Positions 7,576 through 14,491 of a DNA stretch of 25,767 bases are shown piece after piece. Each line of letters opens with the position of its first letter. The first letter of the stretch is position 1. The notes under the pieces were generated by a model that ran no database searches, had not been told where the DNA came from, and was given only the letters and a program-made list of their open reading frames with translations. The DNA comes from an uncultured Lachnospiraceae bacterium (GTDB lineage: Bacteria; Bacillota; Clostridia; Lachnospirales; Lachnospiraceae): NCBI GenBank assembly GCA_910580195.1, contig CAJTWA010000044.1, positions 1 to 25,767 on the forward strand. The letters are read 5' to 3'. Position numbers and translations under genes: made by a program.

Positions 7576-8496
7576 ATGTTTTGGGGTGAAAAGCGGTATT
7601 ATTCCGTCGACTACTATTTAAAACAGGCTTTTGGGGAAAAGGTCTACCGGCTCTCTTTAAACGGGGGCATGACCTGCCCCAACCGGGATGGGACGCTGGG
7701 GAGCCGGGGATGCATTTTCTGCAGTTCCGCAGGCAGCGGGGATTTTGCCCAAAACGGCTGTGCGCCTATCCCAGACCAGTTGGCTGCTGCCAAAGGGCAG
7801 CTTATGCAGAAGCGGAACTGCCGGAAATTTATCGCTTATTTTCAGGCATACACCAACACATATGCCCCAGCAGAAAAGCTGCGGGAACTTTTTATGGATG
7901 CAATCAAAGACCCGGACGTGGTAATCCTTTCCATTGCCACCCGGCCGGACTGCCTTCCAGAAGCAGTCTTGGAACTGCTGGGGGAGCTGAACCGCATCAA
8001 GCCGGTTTGGGTAGAGCTAGGCCTGCAGACCATCCACCCAGAAACCAGCCGATTCATCCGCAGCGGGTTTTCCTTGGAATGTTTCCATGAGGCTGTCCTT
8101 AAGCTCCGCCAGCGGGGCATCCCAGCCATTATCCATATTATTTTAGGGCTGCCGGGGGAAACTAAGGCACAGATGCTGGAAACCGTTTCCTATGTGGGGC
8201 GCCTGCCTGTATTTGGGGTAAAGCTGCAGCTTCTGCACGTCTTGTCGGACACCGACTTGGGCGCCCTGTACCGGGAGCATCCGTTCCCTCTTTTTACGCA
8301 GGAGGAATACTGCGGGCTGGTTTGCCGCTGCTTAGAAATCCTGCCTCCCTCCATCACCATCCACCGGCTGACTGGGGACGGGCCAAGGGAACTGCTGATG
8401 GCTCCCTTATGGAGCCGCGCAAAGCGCAGCGTCTTAAACCAAATCCATCAGTCCCTGAAAGAGCAGGACACTTGGCAGGGGAAATACTTCCGATGA
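7576..8496 (+). CDS. TIGR01212 family radical SAM protein (YtqA-like)
   Basis: This 306-residue protein has cysteines at 34, 46 and 49 in the order C-P-N-R-D-G-T...G-C-x-F-C. That C-x11-C-x2-C spacing is typical of the TIGR01212/Elp3-like radical SAM branch rather than the classic CxxxCxxC. Further family segments are SIATRPDCL and VWVELGLQT, followed by HIILGLPGE. It should bind a 4Fe-4S cluster and cleave SAM; the substrate is uncertain, with RNA modification a reasonable guess. It starts 4 bp after the malic enzyme stop with AAGG as a modest ribosome site. No functional link to malic enzyme is known to me. Confidence 0.9.
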   Translation: MFWGEKRYYSVDYYLKQAFGEKVYRLSLNGGMTCPNRDGTLGSRGCIFCSSAGSGDFAQNGCAPIPDQLAAAKGQLMQKRNCRKFIAYFQAYTNTYAPAEKLRELFMDAIKDPDVVILSIATRPDCLPEAVLELLGELNRIKPVWVELGLQTIHPETSRFIRSGFSLECFHEAVLKLRQRGIPAIIHIILGLPGETKAQMLETVSYVGRLPVFGVKLQLLHVLSDTDLGALYREHPFPLFTQEEYCGLVCRCLEILPPSITIHRLTGDGPRELLMAPLWSRAKRSVLNQIHQSLKEQDTWQGKYFR

Positions 8497-8539
8497 GTTT
8501 AGCCAATGTACAATCTGGATGATATTCAAGCAGTACACT

Positions 8540-8766
8540 AGAACGGGCTGACTGATTGCAGGCTATTTGATACGCCTTGCTTCAGATTGCCCGGCCGGAA
8601 GGCTGGCCGATTACCAGAACTGAATCATCCCTGCCCTTTTCCCAAAAGCATATCAGGCAGCAAGGCTAGCGGGATTTCATATGCCCCGGCACCTGCTACT
8701 TCCCCAAAAGCGTAGCAGGCGGCAGGGAATCAGACGCAGGAAAGAAGAAAGTATCCAGCCCGTTCT
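8540..8766 (+). ncRNA. Candidate structured RNA element in the DUF4364 leader
   Basis: This 227-nt noncoding segment shows nested pairing. An 11-bp perfect helix closes it (8540-8550 with 8756-8766), extended by CTGATT/AATCAG (8552-8557 with 8728-8733). Inside, 8574-8581 can pair with 8659-8666 and encloses two hairpins: CCGGCC-GGAA-GGCTGG (8591-8606), capped by a GNRA-type tetraloop, and 8631-8660. A last hairpin has a perfect 8-bp stem (8692-8699 with 8712-8719). The loops of the second and last hairpins share TCCCAAAAGC-like sequence, and those hairpins form a 62-bp-offset direct repeat. I recognise no known riboswitch. It could also be a miniature inverted-repeat element; no target-site duplication is visible. 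Confidence 0.5.
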
Positions 8767-8828
8767 GGATAAGGGTGTAAAAAACCGATATCCATATGTC
8801 TTGTCTTTAGAAAGGAATGGTGAAAGCA

Positions 8829-9344
8829 ATGGCAGAAGCCCTGACCCAATATAAACTGATTGTATTATATATGTTAGACCATGTGGATTTCCCGCTGACG
8901 AATACCCAGATTTCCAATTTCGTGCTGGATAAGGGGTACACCACTTATTTTACGATCCAGCAGGCCATCAATGGACTGCTTAGCGCGGAACTTATCCATG
9001 CAAAGCCCACCCACAACAATACCTGCTACTACATTACCCCTGCCGGCCGGGAAACCCTTTCTTTCTTCCCGGACAAGATTTCATCTGCCATCAAGGCGGA
9101 CGTGCTTACTTATTTTGCGGAAAATAAGATGGAGCTTAGGCAGGAAATCTCCGTAATTGCAGATTATTATAAGACTACGGCGCAGGAATATGCCGTCCGG
9201 TGCCAGATTAAGGAAAAAGACCGTGCGTTGGTGGATTTGACAGTCCTTGCTAAGACGAAGGAGCAGGCGGAGGCGGTGTGTGAGAATTGGAAAAAGCAGA
9301 ATGAAGAGGTGTATGCGTTCTTAATGGATTTGCTGATAAGGTAA
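8829..9344 (+). CDS. DUF4364 family winged-helix-like protein
   Basis: This 171-residue protein starts MAEALTQYKLIVLYML and matches the DUF4364 pattern I know from Clostridia: a short helix, V-D-F-P-L-T-N-x-Q, then a Y-T-x-Y-F-T-I-Q-Q-A-I-N recognition-like helix at about 38-52. The N-terminal half looks like a winged helix; the C-terminal half is a small alpha/beta domain. A transcriptional regulatory role is inferred. I prefer the ATG at 8829 over that at 8817, because the latter sits one base from the AAAGGA ribosome site. The stop lies inside the first unit of a 35-bp tandem array. The structured element at 8540-8766 precedes it by 62 bp. Confidence 0.87.
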   Translation: MAEALTQYKLIVLYMLDHVDFPLTNTQISNFVLDKGYTTYFTIQQAINGLLSAELIHAKPTHNNTCYYITPAGRETLSFFPDKISSAIKADVLTYFAENKMELRQEISVIADYYKTTAQEYAVRCQIKEKDRALVDLTVLAKTKEQAEAVCENWKKQNEEVYAFLMDLLIR

Positions 9345-9505
9345 CAGATGGAACTGCTACGCTTTTTCTGATAAGGGAGCAGATGGGGCTGCTATGCTTT
9401 TTCTGATAAGGGAACAGATGGGGCTGCTACGCTTTTTTTGATAAGGGAGCAGATGGGGCTGCTACGCTTTTTTTGATAAGGGAACAGATGAGCTGCATCT
9501 GGTAG
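9335..9505 (+). repeat. 35-bp tandem array starting in the last codons of the DUF4364 gene
   Basis: Units begin at 9335, 9370, 9405, 9440 and 9475, each GATAAGG-led, with exact 35-bp spacing; the last is partial. The first unit contains the DUF4364 stop codon. Some units hold a mini-terminator: AGCAG-ATGGGG-CTGCT then ACGC and a run of T. The array therefore looks like duplicated gene end converted into serial weak terminators, followed by a strong terminator at 9524. Confidence 0.92.
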
Positions 9506-9523
9506 GCTGTTTTCTTTTTGGGT

Positions 9524-9570
9524 ATAGGGAAAGCCCTGCATCCGCAGAGCTTTCCCTATGTTTTTGTTTT
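9524..9570 (+). terminator. Strong intrinsic terminator after the DUF4364 gene
   Basis: ATAGGGAAAGC (9524-9534) pairs perfectly with GCTTTCCCTAT (9549-9559). The loop can add CTGC/GCAG. A T-rich run (GTTTTTGTTTTC) follows on the plus strand. Confidence 0.9.
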
Positions 9571-9737
9571 CTTACATCTGCTTATACAGCCTAAACAAAA
9601 TGTGGGAAACACCAACCCCACCAAAACCCGTAAGGCACAACACCTTATGCCAACGCTTTGGCTGGCACTCAGGCTGCCCGCCTTACTTAATTATACTACA
9701 CCATGCCTTGGCATGTGCCAACCAGAAATTACCGCCC

Positions 9738-10163
9738 TTACTTTTCCTTGGAAGAATCCCCTTTTTCCAAAAACCTCATCCGGTTATCATCAGAGCCAGC
9801 CTGAAATGCTGCAAACCCTGCACGTTCCAGATTATTCATCTCACGGTAACACTTCTGGCAGAGATGCCCAAAGGTAATGGGGACGCCGCAGTTTGAACAG
9901 TGGAGGGTATCTAAGCGTTCCTCGTCCTCCTTATATTCAATCCTGCCTTCCATAATCCACTTTTTCACCAGCCTGCGGGGGATATTAAAATATTCCGCCA
10001 CCTGATATTCCGTCACATCCCTAGAACGGATATAATCCTTCACTTCCGAAAATAACTGGTTCTCCTTACAGAATGGGCAAAGTTCATCTTCATAATCGTC
10101 CGGAAGGGAACCGCGGCATATTGCACAGAATTTTGAATTGTTAAACAAAGATGCATGTTCCAA
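9738..10163 (-). CDS. Zinc-ribbon/helix-turn-helix protein resembling flagellar-operon protein TIGR03826
   Basis: The 141-residue protein has two Cys4 clusters: C13-x2-C16 with C29-x2-C32, and C89-x2-C92 with C102-x2-C105. Between them lies a MerR/excisionase-like helix-turn-helix (about 50-74, EYFNIPRRLVKKWIMEGRI). This layout matches the small protein often encoded in clostridial flagellar regions (YvyF/TIGR03826-like), but no flagellar gene is visible here. I set the start at TTG (10161-10163), since GGGAG lies 8 nt upstream; longer versions lack a ribosome site. It has its own extended -10 promoter. A role as regulator is inferred. Confidence 0.75.
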   Translation of the reverse strand: MEHASLFNNSKFCAICRGSLPDDYEDELCPFCKENQLFSEVKDYIRSRDVTEYQVAEYFNIPRRLVKKWIMEGRIEYKEDEERLDTLHCSNCGVPITFGHLCQKCYREMNNLERAGFAAFQAGSDDNRMRFLEKGDSSKEK

Positions 10164-10251
10164 AAAGACCACTCCCTTTTCTTTTACTCTTACAACATTC
10201 TTCACTTTAGCTGCTGCCCCTTGCCAGCAGCATCTGTGCTTCATTTTAACT

Positions 10252-10260
10252 ATTATAACA
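10252..10260 (-). promoter_or_regulatory. Extended -10 promoter of the zinc-ribbon/HTH gene
   Basis: On the minus strand TGT-TATAAT (10252-10260) is a perfect extended -10. The -35 position is poor (TAGATG), as is common for extended -10 promoters. The leader of about 80 nt includes a CTGCTG/CAGCAG hairpin. Confidence 0.65.
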
Positions 10261-10298
10261 CCTTTTTGGCATATCATCTACTGTTTTCGGATATTTTC

Positions 10299-10970
10299 TT
10301 ACTTTTTCTGCTTCTTCCTGACGCTGTAGCCAAATTTCCCAAGGGCATCCCCCAAAGCAAAATAGGAGCCATGGGAGTACACAATGGGCTCTGCCTGCTC
10401 CAAATGGAATCTCCCCGTTCCGTCCAAGTACTCCTCTGAAATATGGACGGCTGCCACTTTAGCCAGAAACATATGGTGGGAGCCGAGGGCGATGCAGTCC
10501 GACACCTTGCACTCAATGTTCACGGGGCTTTCCCCAATCAGGGGCGGGCGGACCTTGGAGGCTTTTTGCCGGGTGAGGTGCAGTTCCCGGAACTTGTCCA
10601 CCTCGCGCCCGGACTTCACCCCGCAGAAATCTGTGGCATAGGCAAGCTCTTTCGTGGAAAGGTTCAGGACGAACTCCCCGGTTTCTTTTATCATATGGTA
10701 GGAATACCGTTCTGGGCGGACAGAAATGGAAACCATGGGCGGGTTGGTGCAGACAGTCCCTGCCCATGCCACTGTGATAATATTGTCCTGCCCGTCCATG
10801 CCTGTTGCCGTCACCAGCACTGCCGGGACGGGGTAAAGCATGTTCCCGGGCTTCCATTCTTGTTTCCCATGGCCCGGGCTGCCCTTGGCTTTCCCTGTGC
10901 TTGGGGCTTTGCTGTTTTTCCCTGTATTTTTATTGCTTTTGTGCTGGGCGGGGCGTTCCTTCTTCTTCAT
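10299..10970 (-). CDS. Flavin reductase-like domain protein with basic N-terminal linker
   Basis: The core (about 38-215) starts WKPGNMLYPVPAVLVT and includes NIITVAWAGTVCTNPPMVSISVRP in pieces typical of FMN-binding flavin reductase-like proteins of anaerobes. It likely binds FMN on a split-barrel fold; the substrate is unknown. Most relatives I know begin within a few residues of WKPGN. This copy instead has about 35 extra residues rich in Lys, Ser, Gly and Asn (5-37), probably a flexible extension. The ATG overlaps the stop of the coiled-coil gene (TGATG), which points to coupled translation. A start at an in-frame ATG 9 bp upstream is also possible. Confidence 0.85.
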   Translation of the reverse strand: MKKKERPAQHKSNKNTGKNSKAPSTGKAKGSPGHGKQEWKPGNMLYPVPAVLVTATGMDGQDNIITVAWAGTVCTNPPMVSISVRPERYSYHMIKETGEFVLNLSTKELAYATDFCGVKSGREVDKFRELHLTRQKASKVRPPLIGESPVNIECKVSDCIALGSHHMFLAKVAAVHISEEYLDGTGRFHLEQAEPIVYSHGSYFALGDALGKFGYSVRKKQKK

Positions 10971-12220
10971 CAGAACCATCCCATCAGATGCCCTGCAATC
11001 CCAAGGATGCCTGCAAGGTTTGCGGCTGCAAGGATAATGGCTGTCCGTAAGCTGCCTTTCACCATCTTGCGGCTGCCCTCTTCTGCTGTTTCCATGTTCC
11101 GCTTCATCTCTTCTACAAGGGACTGGACATTCCGGTAGCATTTAACATTTTCGTTGTGGACTTTCTCGCTGAGTTCCGCCTTTACAGCGTCCAATTTTTC
11201 CGCAACGTCTTTCTGGGTGAGCTCTGTAATTTTCCCAATCTCTTCTTCCAGCGCGCCTAATTTTTCCAGCAGTTCCTTCTGGGAATCGCCGGAAATTTTG
11301 GAAATATCCGTCCCCATCCGGTCAAGTTTCCCATTCAGCTCCTTTTGGGAATCCAAAGAATTCTTAGAAACCTCTGCCTTCATATTGTCCAGCTTGCCGG
11401 AAATCCCGGTAAGGAGGGATTCCAGCTCTTTCGTCTGTTCCTCTGTTTTCTGGCCTAAAATATCAGGGAAATTCTGCAATGTCTGATCCGCCGCAGTGCA
11501 GACCCGCTCCGTCCTCAAATCTACCACGGCAGCCAAGTCATGCATTTTCTGGCCTACCAAGGCGGAAACCTCTTTCATGCCTTTGCCTACGGATGCTGAC
11601 AGTTCCGCCATGCCCTGACTGGACTGTTCGGACACAGATTTCATGTTCTGTTCCACTAAGGCACCCATCTCTTCCATTTTCTGGTCAGCCATATCGGAAA
11701 TGTCCCGAATCCTTCGGTCAACAGTCCCGGAAATCTCCTGCATATTCTGCTCCATTGCCCCGGAAACTTTTTCCAGCGACTGGGCAACCAGGGCGTTCCC
11801 TTGCTTGGAATTGTCGTCCAAAGCCTTTACCTGCCCAAGGACCCGTGCATCCAAAGCGTCGATTTCACTGGTGATGCTCCCTTCCATGGCCTTAATCTGG
11901 GCGTCCACCCTTGCAACCATGGCGTCTATCTGCTTCTGCACGCCCCGGACAAGCAAATCTGCTTCTTTCTGCTGCTCCTCCAGCGCCTGCTGTAACTGCC
12001 TTGCCTGTTCTTCCCGCTCCTCCAATACCCCTTGGAGCTCGTCTACCTTATTTTCTTTCGTCACTAAAATGCTCTGCAGCTGCTTGGCCTTTTCCCGGAA
12101 TTCGTCAATCTGCTTCAATAAAAAATCATCCTGCTGCATCCTGCTTAGTACTTTCTCCCGCTCTGCGTCCGGTTCTTTTGCTTTCATCTGCCGGGGCAGC
12201 TTATCCATAATATTTCCCAT
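10970..12220 (-). CDS. Tail-anchored coiled-coil protein
   Basis: This 416-residue protein is almost entirely predicted coiled coil. It has a Glu/Gln-rich helix at about 25-95, then long heptad/hendecad-like repeats at about 95-370 with recurring x-Q-N-M-x-x-x-S and G-K-L-D-x-M patterns. A single C-terminal hydrophobic segment (about 393-416, ILAAANLAGILGIAGHLMGWF) ends the chain, so it should be a tail-anchored membrane protein with the coil in the cytoplasm. No enzyme motif or HAMP/MCP signalling hairpin is seen. The ATG at 12220 is chosen because GGAGG lies 5 nt upstream; the longer frame runs through the promoter repeat. It overlaps the flavin reductase gene by 1 bp. Confidence 0.82.
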   Translation of the reverse strand: MGNIMDKLPRQMKAKEPDAEREKVLSRMQQDDFLLKQIDEFREKAKQLQSILVTKENKVDELQGVLEEREEQARQLQQALEEQQKEADLLVRGVQKQIDAMVARVDAQIKAMEGSITSEIDALDARVLGQVKALDDNSKQGNALVAQSLEKVSGAMEQNMQEISGTVDRRIRDISDMADQKMEEMGALVEQNMKSVSEQSSQGMAELSASVGKGMKEVSALVGQKMHDLAAVVDLRTERVCTAADQTLQNFPDILGQKTEEQTKELESLLTGISGKLDNMKAEVSKNSLDSQKELNGKLDRMGTDISKISGDSQKELLEKLGALEEEIGKITELTQKDVAEKLDAVKAELSEKVHNENVKCYRNVQSLVEEMKRNMETAEEGSRKMVKGSLRTAIILAAANLAGILGIAGHLMGWF

Positions 12221-12361
12221 TTTTTCCTCCCATGCCTGTAAATTCTTACACCCGCGGGCCTGCTGGCTGTTCCCATATTGCCATGGTCCCAAAAGAACAG
12301 CAACGTTCTGCAAATAAACATGCCCTTGGGCGCCACGCCTGTCCGGCGGCTTATTTTTACT

Positions 12362-12390
12362 ATTGTAGCATTTCAGGTTCGCTTTTGCAA
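12362..12390 (-). promoter_or_regulatory. Sigma-A promoter of the coiled-coil/flavin reductase operon
   Basis: On the minus strand TTGCAA (12385-12390) and TACAAT (12362-12367) are separated by 17 bp. It lies in the proximal unit of a 45-bp tandem repeat, and the leader is about 135 nt. Confidence 0.8.
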
Positions 12391-12451
12391 GAAGCGGATG
12401 GCAGAGTTTGCAGCATTTCAGATCCGCTTTTGCAAGAAGCGGATGGCAGGG
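12362..12451 (-). repeat. 45-bp tandem repeat carrying a live and a dead promoter copy
   Basis: Two units offset by 45 bp share the 20-base block at 12385-12404 and 12430-12449 exactly. The distal unit keeps TTGCAA but has TGCAAA where the proximal one has the -10 TACAAT. The distal unit also contains a perfect 8-bp hairpin (ATCCGCTT / AAGCGGAT), which is broken in the proximal copy. Confidence 0.85.
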
Positions 12452-12523
12452 TTTGTGCAGGATTTGTGGAATATGGCCGCCCTGCCTGATTCCCTGCAAC
12501 GCCAATATGATGCAATCTCCCGC

Positions 12524-12961
12524 TTATTGCGGCACATAATTTTCCAGAAGACCCTTGTATTTTTCATAGAGTTCCTCCAATTTTGCCCTATCCTCTTCTG
12601 TGACCTGCCCTTCTGCCAAAGCCTGCAAGCCTTCCATGTCCCCGCTTGCCGCCAAAGATGCGGCCTGCTGGATATTTTCCGGGGAAATATATTTCTCTGC
12701 AATCTCCGTAACCTGCTGCACGTCTTGGTCTTCCAACTGGCCCGCGATGCCTGAAACGTCAATGTCAGCCCCGCCGATATTCACATTCTTCCCCATCTGG
12801 CCTTCAAATATTTTCTTCCCGATTTCTACGGCTGCTTTTGTCTTAATTTCCTGTACAATCATATGCCGCCCTGCAAAAAGCGCGGCCGCTGTAACTACAA
12901 GGGCAGCGGCTACGGCAACCAGCCTAATCTGCGATTTTTTCTTGCTCTTTTTCTTCCGCAT
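12524..12961 (-). CDS. Membrane-anchored small protein of unknown function
   Basis: This 145-residue protein starts MRKKKSKKKSQIRL, a basic stretch followed by one hydrophobic helix (about 13-30, VAVAAALVVTAAALFAG). It is probably anchored with the rest outside. No lipobox or clear signal peptidase site is seen. The remainder is acidic and helical, with GKNVNIGGADIDVSGI near 65-80. AGGAGGTG lies 6 nt before the ATG. I do not recognise the family. An extended -10 element precedes it, and the FeoB-associated gene ends 85 bp upstream, so it may be read from both promoters. Confidence 0.8.
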   Translation of the reverse strand: MRKKKSKKKSQIRLVAVAAALVVTAAALFAGRHMIVQEIKTKAAVEIGKKIFEGQMGKNVNIGGADIDVSGIAGQLEDQDVQQVTEIAEKYISPENIQQAASLAASGDMEGLQALAEGQVTEEDRAKLEELYEKYKGLLENYVPQ

Positions 12962-13007
12962 AAAAAACACCTCCTGAGCATATGATAACGAAATTTCATG
13001 CATATTT

Positions 13008-13016
13008 ATCATAACA
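13008..13016 (-). promoter_or_regulatory. Extended -10 promoter upstream of the membrane-anchored protein
   Basis: On the minus strand TGT-TATGAT forms an extended -10 (core 13008-13013). No good -35 is seen. Transcription would start about 40 nt before the gene. Confidence 0.5.
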
Positions 13017-13046
13017 CAATCCCAGAAGGCGTATCTTACGGTTTTC

Positions 13047-13190
13047 TTAATTTTTCCTAAAATTTTCACTGCATTTGGTGCATCCGCTGCAAGAGCCGCA
13101 GCAATTCCCATCCCTTTTGCTTTTGTAAATGCTGCGGCCTGCGCCTACGGCAATGAGCAGCACAGCCGCGCCAACCAGAACAGTACCCAT
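13047..13190 (-). CDS. Orphan FeoB-associated Cys-rich membrane peptide
   Basis: This 47-residue frame starts MGTVLVGAAVLLIAVGAG, one membrane helix, continues with a basic SIYKSKRDGN and ends in a C-C-x-x-C-x-x-C-x-x-C cluster. That architecture matches the FeoB-associated Cys-rich membrane protein family, thought to assist ferrous iron uptake. AGGAGG lies 7 nt before the ATG. A consensus promoter and a Fur-like box lie just upstream, which supports both the gene and an iron link. No feoA or feoB is present in the window, so this copy is detached from the usual operon. Confidence 0.85.
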   Translation of the reverse strand: MGTVLVGAAVLLIAVGAGRSIYKSKRDGNCCGSCSGCTKCSENFRKN

Positions 13191-13210
13191 GGCAAATCCT
13201 CCTGTCTATT

Positions 13211-13225
13211 TGAGAATAGTTATCA
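13211..13225 (-). promoter_or_regulatory. Fur-like operator
   Basis: On the minus strand TGATAACTATTCTCA matches the 7-1-7 Fur consensus (TGATAAT-N-ATTATCA) at 12 of 14 half-site positions. It lies just downstream of the -10, where a bound repressor would block transcription. Iron-dependent repression is inferred. Confidence 0.65.
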
Positions 13226-13231
13226 TTTATG

Positions 13232-13263
13232 GTTAGTATATACTAACTTCCAGGGAATGTCAA
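13232..13263 (-). promoter_or_regulatory. Sigma-A promoter of the Cys-rich peptide with palindromic -10 region
   Basis: On the minus strand TTGACA (13258-13263) and TATACT (13235-13240) are 17 bp apart. The -10 sits inside the perfect 16-bp palindrome GTTAGTATATACTAAC (13232-13247), a possible second operator. Confidence 0.85.
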
Positions 13264-13375
13264 GAAGTTTTTCACTGCCCTATTTTTTCTAGGCGGAAGA
13301 TTTTGCCAGCAAACTTGCCATTTTTGCCAATATCAAGCAAAATGTCTTATATCGCAATGAAAGGAGCCTATCCTT

Positions 13376-13551
13376 ATGGGAATTTACCTGAATCCGGGAA
13401 ATGACCGTTTCCAACTGTCGCTGAATTCTGCAACGCTGTGGCATCTGCTGGGTGGGATACCGTTGCTGAAGCAATCCGCGCGTCCGACGCACTGTTAATG
13501 GCAACCCTCCGCAAAGACTATGATTGCATCATTGAAGAACTGGAGTTATAA
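13376..13551 (+). pseudogene. Remnant of an AAA-ATPase / PD-(D/E)XK nuclease-type gene
   Basis: A plus-strand ATG with AAAGGAG upstream encodes MGIYLNPGNDRFQLSLNS, the very characteristic start of the AAA-ATPase-like proteins with a C-terminal DUF1703-type nuclease domain. The frame then breaks. In another frame, up to a TAA at 13549-13551, the sequence reads like a middle piece of the same family (W-D-T-V-A-E-A-I-R-A-S-D-A-L-L-M-A-T). The ATPase domain and the nuclease end are absent. I infer a gene reduced by a large internal deletion plus frameshift. These genes are multicopy in many Lachnospiraceae. It converges on deoD, 2 bp apart. Confidence 0.75.
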
Positions 13552-13553
13552 CA

Positions 13554-14273
13554 CTATGCCCGCCGTGCCGTTTCCAGCGCAATTTCAATCATTTTCCCAA
13601 ACCCTGTCTGCCGCTGCTGGGAAGACAGCTCCTCCGGCCTGTAAAGATGGTCGGAAATTGTCAGGATGCACAGGGCGCGTTTCCCTGCCCGGGCTGCGTT
13701 TAAATACAGGGCGCCGCTCTCCATTTCTACTGCAAGCACGCCCATTTTCTTAAAGCAGTCCTTGCCGCCCGGCAGGTCTGAGTAAAATGCGTCTTCGGAA
13801 AGGATGTTCCCCACCCGGACTGGGGTCCCTAAATCTTTCGCGCTTTCTACGGCCGTGTTCAGCAGATAGTAGTCTGCCAAAGGGGCTATGTGCCCGGGGC
13901 ACCCAAACTGGTCTGGGTAACTGGACACCACCGAAGCCCCCATCCCGATGACCACGTCCATGACATTGACATCATCCAAAATGGCGCCTGCGGAGCCTAC
14001 CCGGATAATGTTTTCCACGCCGTAGAAGTTGTAGAGCTCATAAGAATAAATCCCCATGGAAGGCATCCCCATGCCGGAACCCATGACGGAAATCTCTTTC
14101 CCCTTGTAAGTCCCAGTGTAGGCCAGCATCCCGCGGACTTGGCTGACGCAGCGGGGCTCTTCTAGGTACGTTTCTGCAATGTATTTTGCCCGCAGGGGAT
14201 CCCCCGGCATTAATACGGTTTTTGCAAAATCACCTGCTTTTGCTTCAATATGTGGGGTTGGAATATTTGCCAT
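13554..14273 (-). CDS. deoD: Purine-nucleoside phosphorylase, DeoD type
   Basis: DeoD cleaves purine (deoxy)nucleosides with phosphate to base and (deoxy)ribose-1-phosphate for salvage. The 239-residue length and motifs fit the hexameric family: IPTPHIEA near the start (phosphate/ribose His8 of the neighbouring subunit), LMPGDPLRAKYI (21-32), VGSAGA (92-97), VEMES (182-186) and SDHL (207-210) with the catalytic Asp208. AAAGGAGGAAAC precedes the ATG. It follows azlD by about 190 bp, and no strong promoter is seen in that gap, so it may have a weak promoter of its own or depend on azlCD readthrough. Confidence 0.96.
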   Translation of the reverse strand: MANIPTPHIEAKAGDFAKTVLMPGDPLRAKYIAETYLEEPRCVSQVRGMLAYTGTYKGKEISVMGSGMGMPSMGIYSYELYNFYGVENIIRVGSAGAILDDVNVMDVVIGMGASVVSSYPDQFGCPGHIAPLADYYLLNTAVESAKDLGTPVRVGNILSEDAFYSDLPGGKDCFKKMGVLAVEMESGALYLNAARAGKRALCILTISDHLYRPEELSSQQRQTGFGKMIEIALETARRA

Positions 14274-14424
14274 AATAGTTTCCTCCTTTATTTGAAAAAT
14301 TTTATTTCTGCCAGCAACGAGCCATGCACCGGGCTTGCCCGCTATTTATTACTATCCACGGATTAGCCCCAGATTATCTTTTTATGCTCCCGCACAATTC
14401 TGGCAAAGCACCGGGCTTTCTATC

Positions 14425-14491
14425 ACTGCAAAAAACTAACTGCAAAAGCCAAGACGCTGCAGCACTACAAAAAAAGCCCAACTGCAAAAGC
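14425..14491. repeat. Direct repeat duplicating the azlD 3' end
   Basis: Segments 14425-14449 and 14463-14491 align, sharing AACTGCAAAAGC offset by 42 bp and a CACTRCAAAAAA block. The right segment includes the azlD stop codon; the left is a noncoding copy beyond it, with a 4-base gap. Confidence 0.7.

Noticed and set aside
8540..8766. Cobalamin, T-box, SRP RNA or 6S RNA identity for the structured element
   Set aside because: The diagnostic cores of these RNAs are not present; only general folding similarity was seen.
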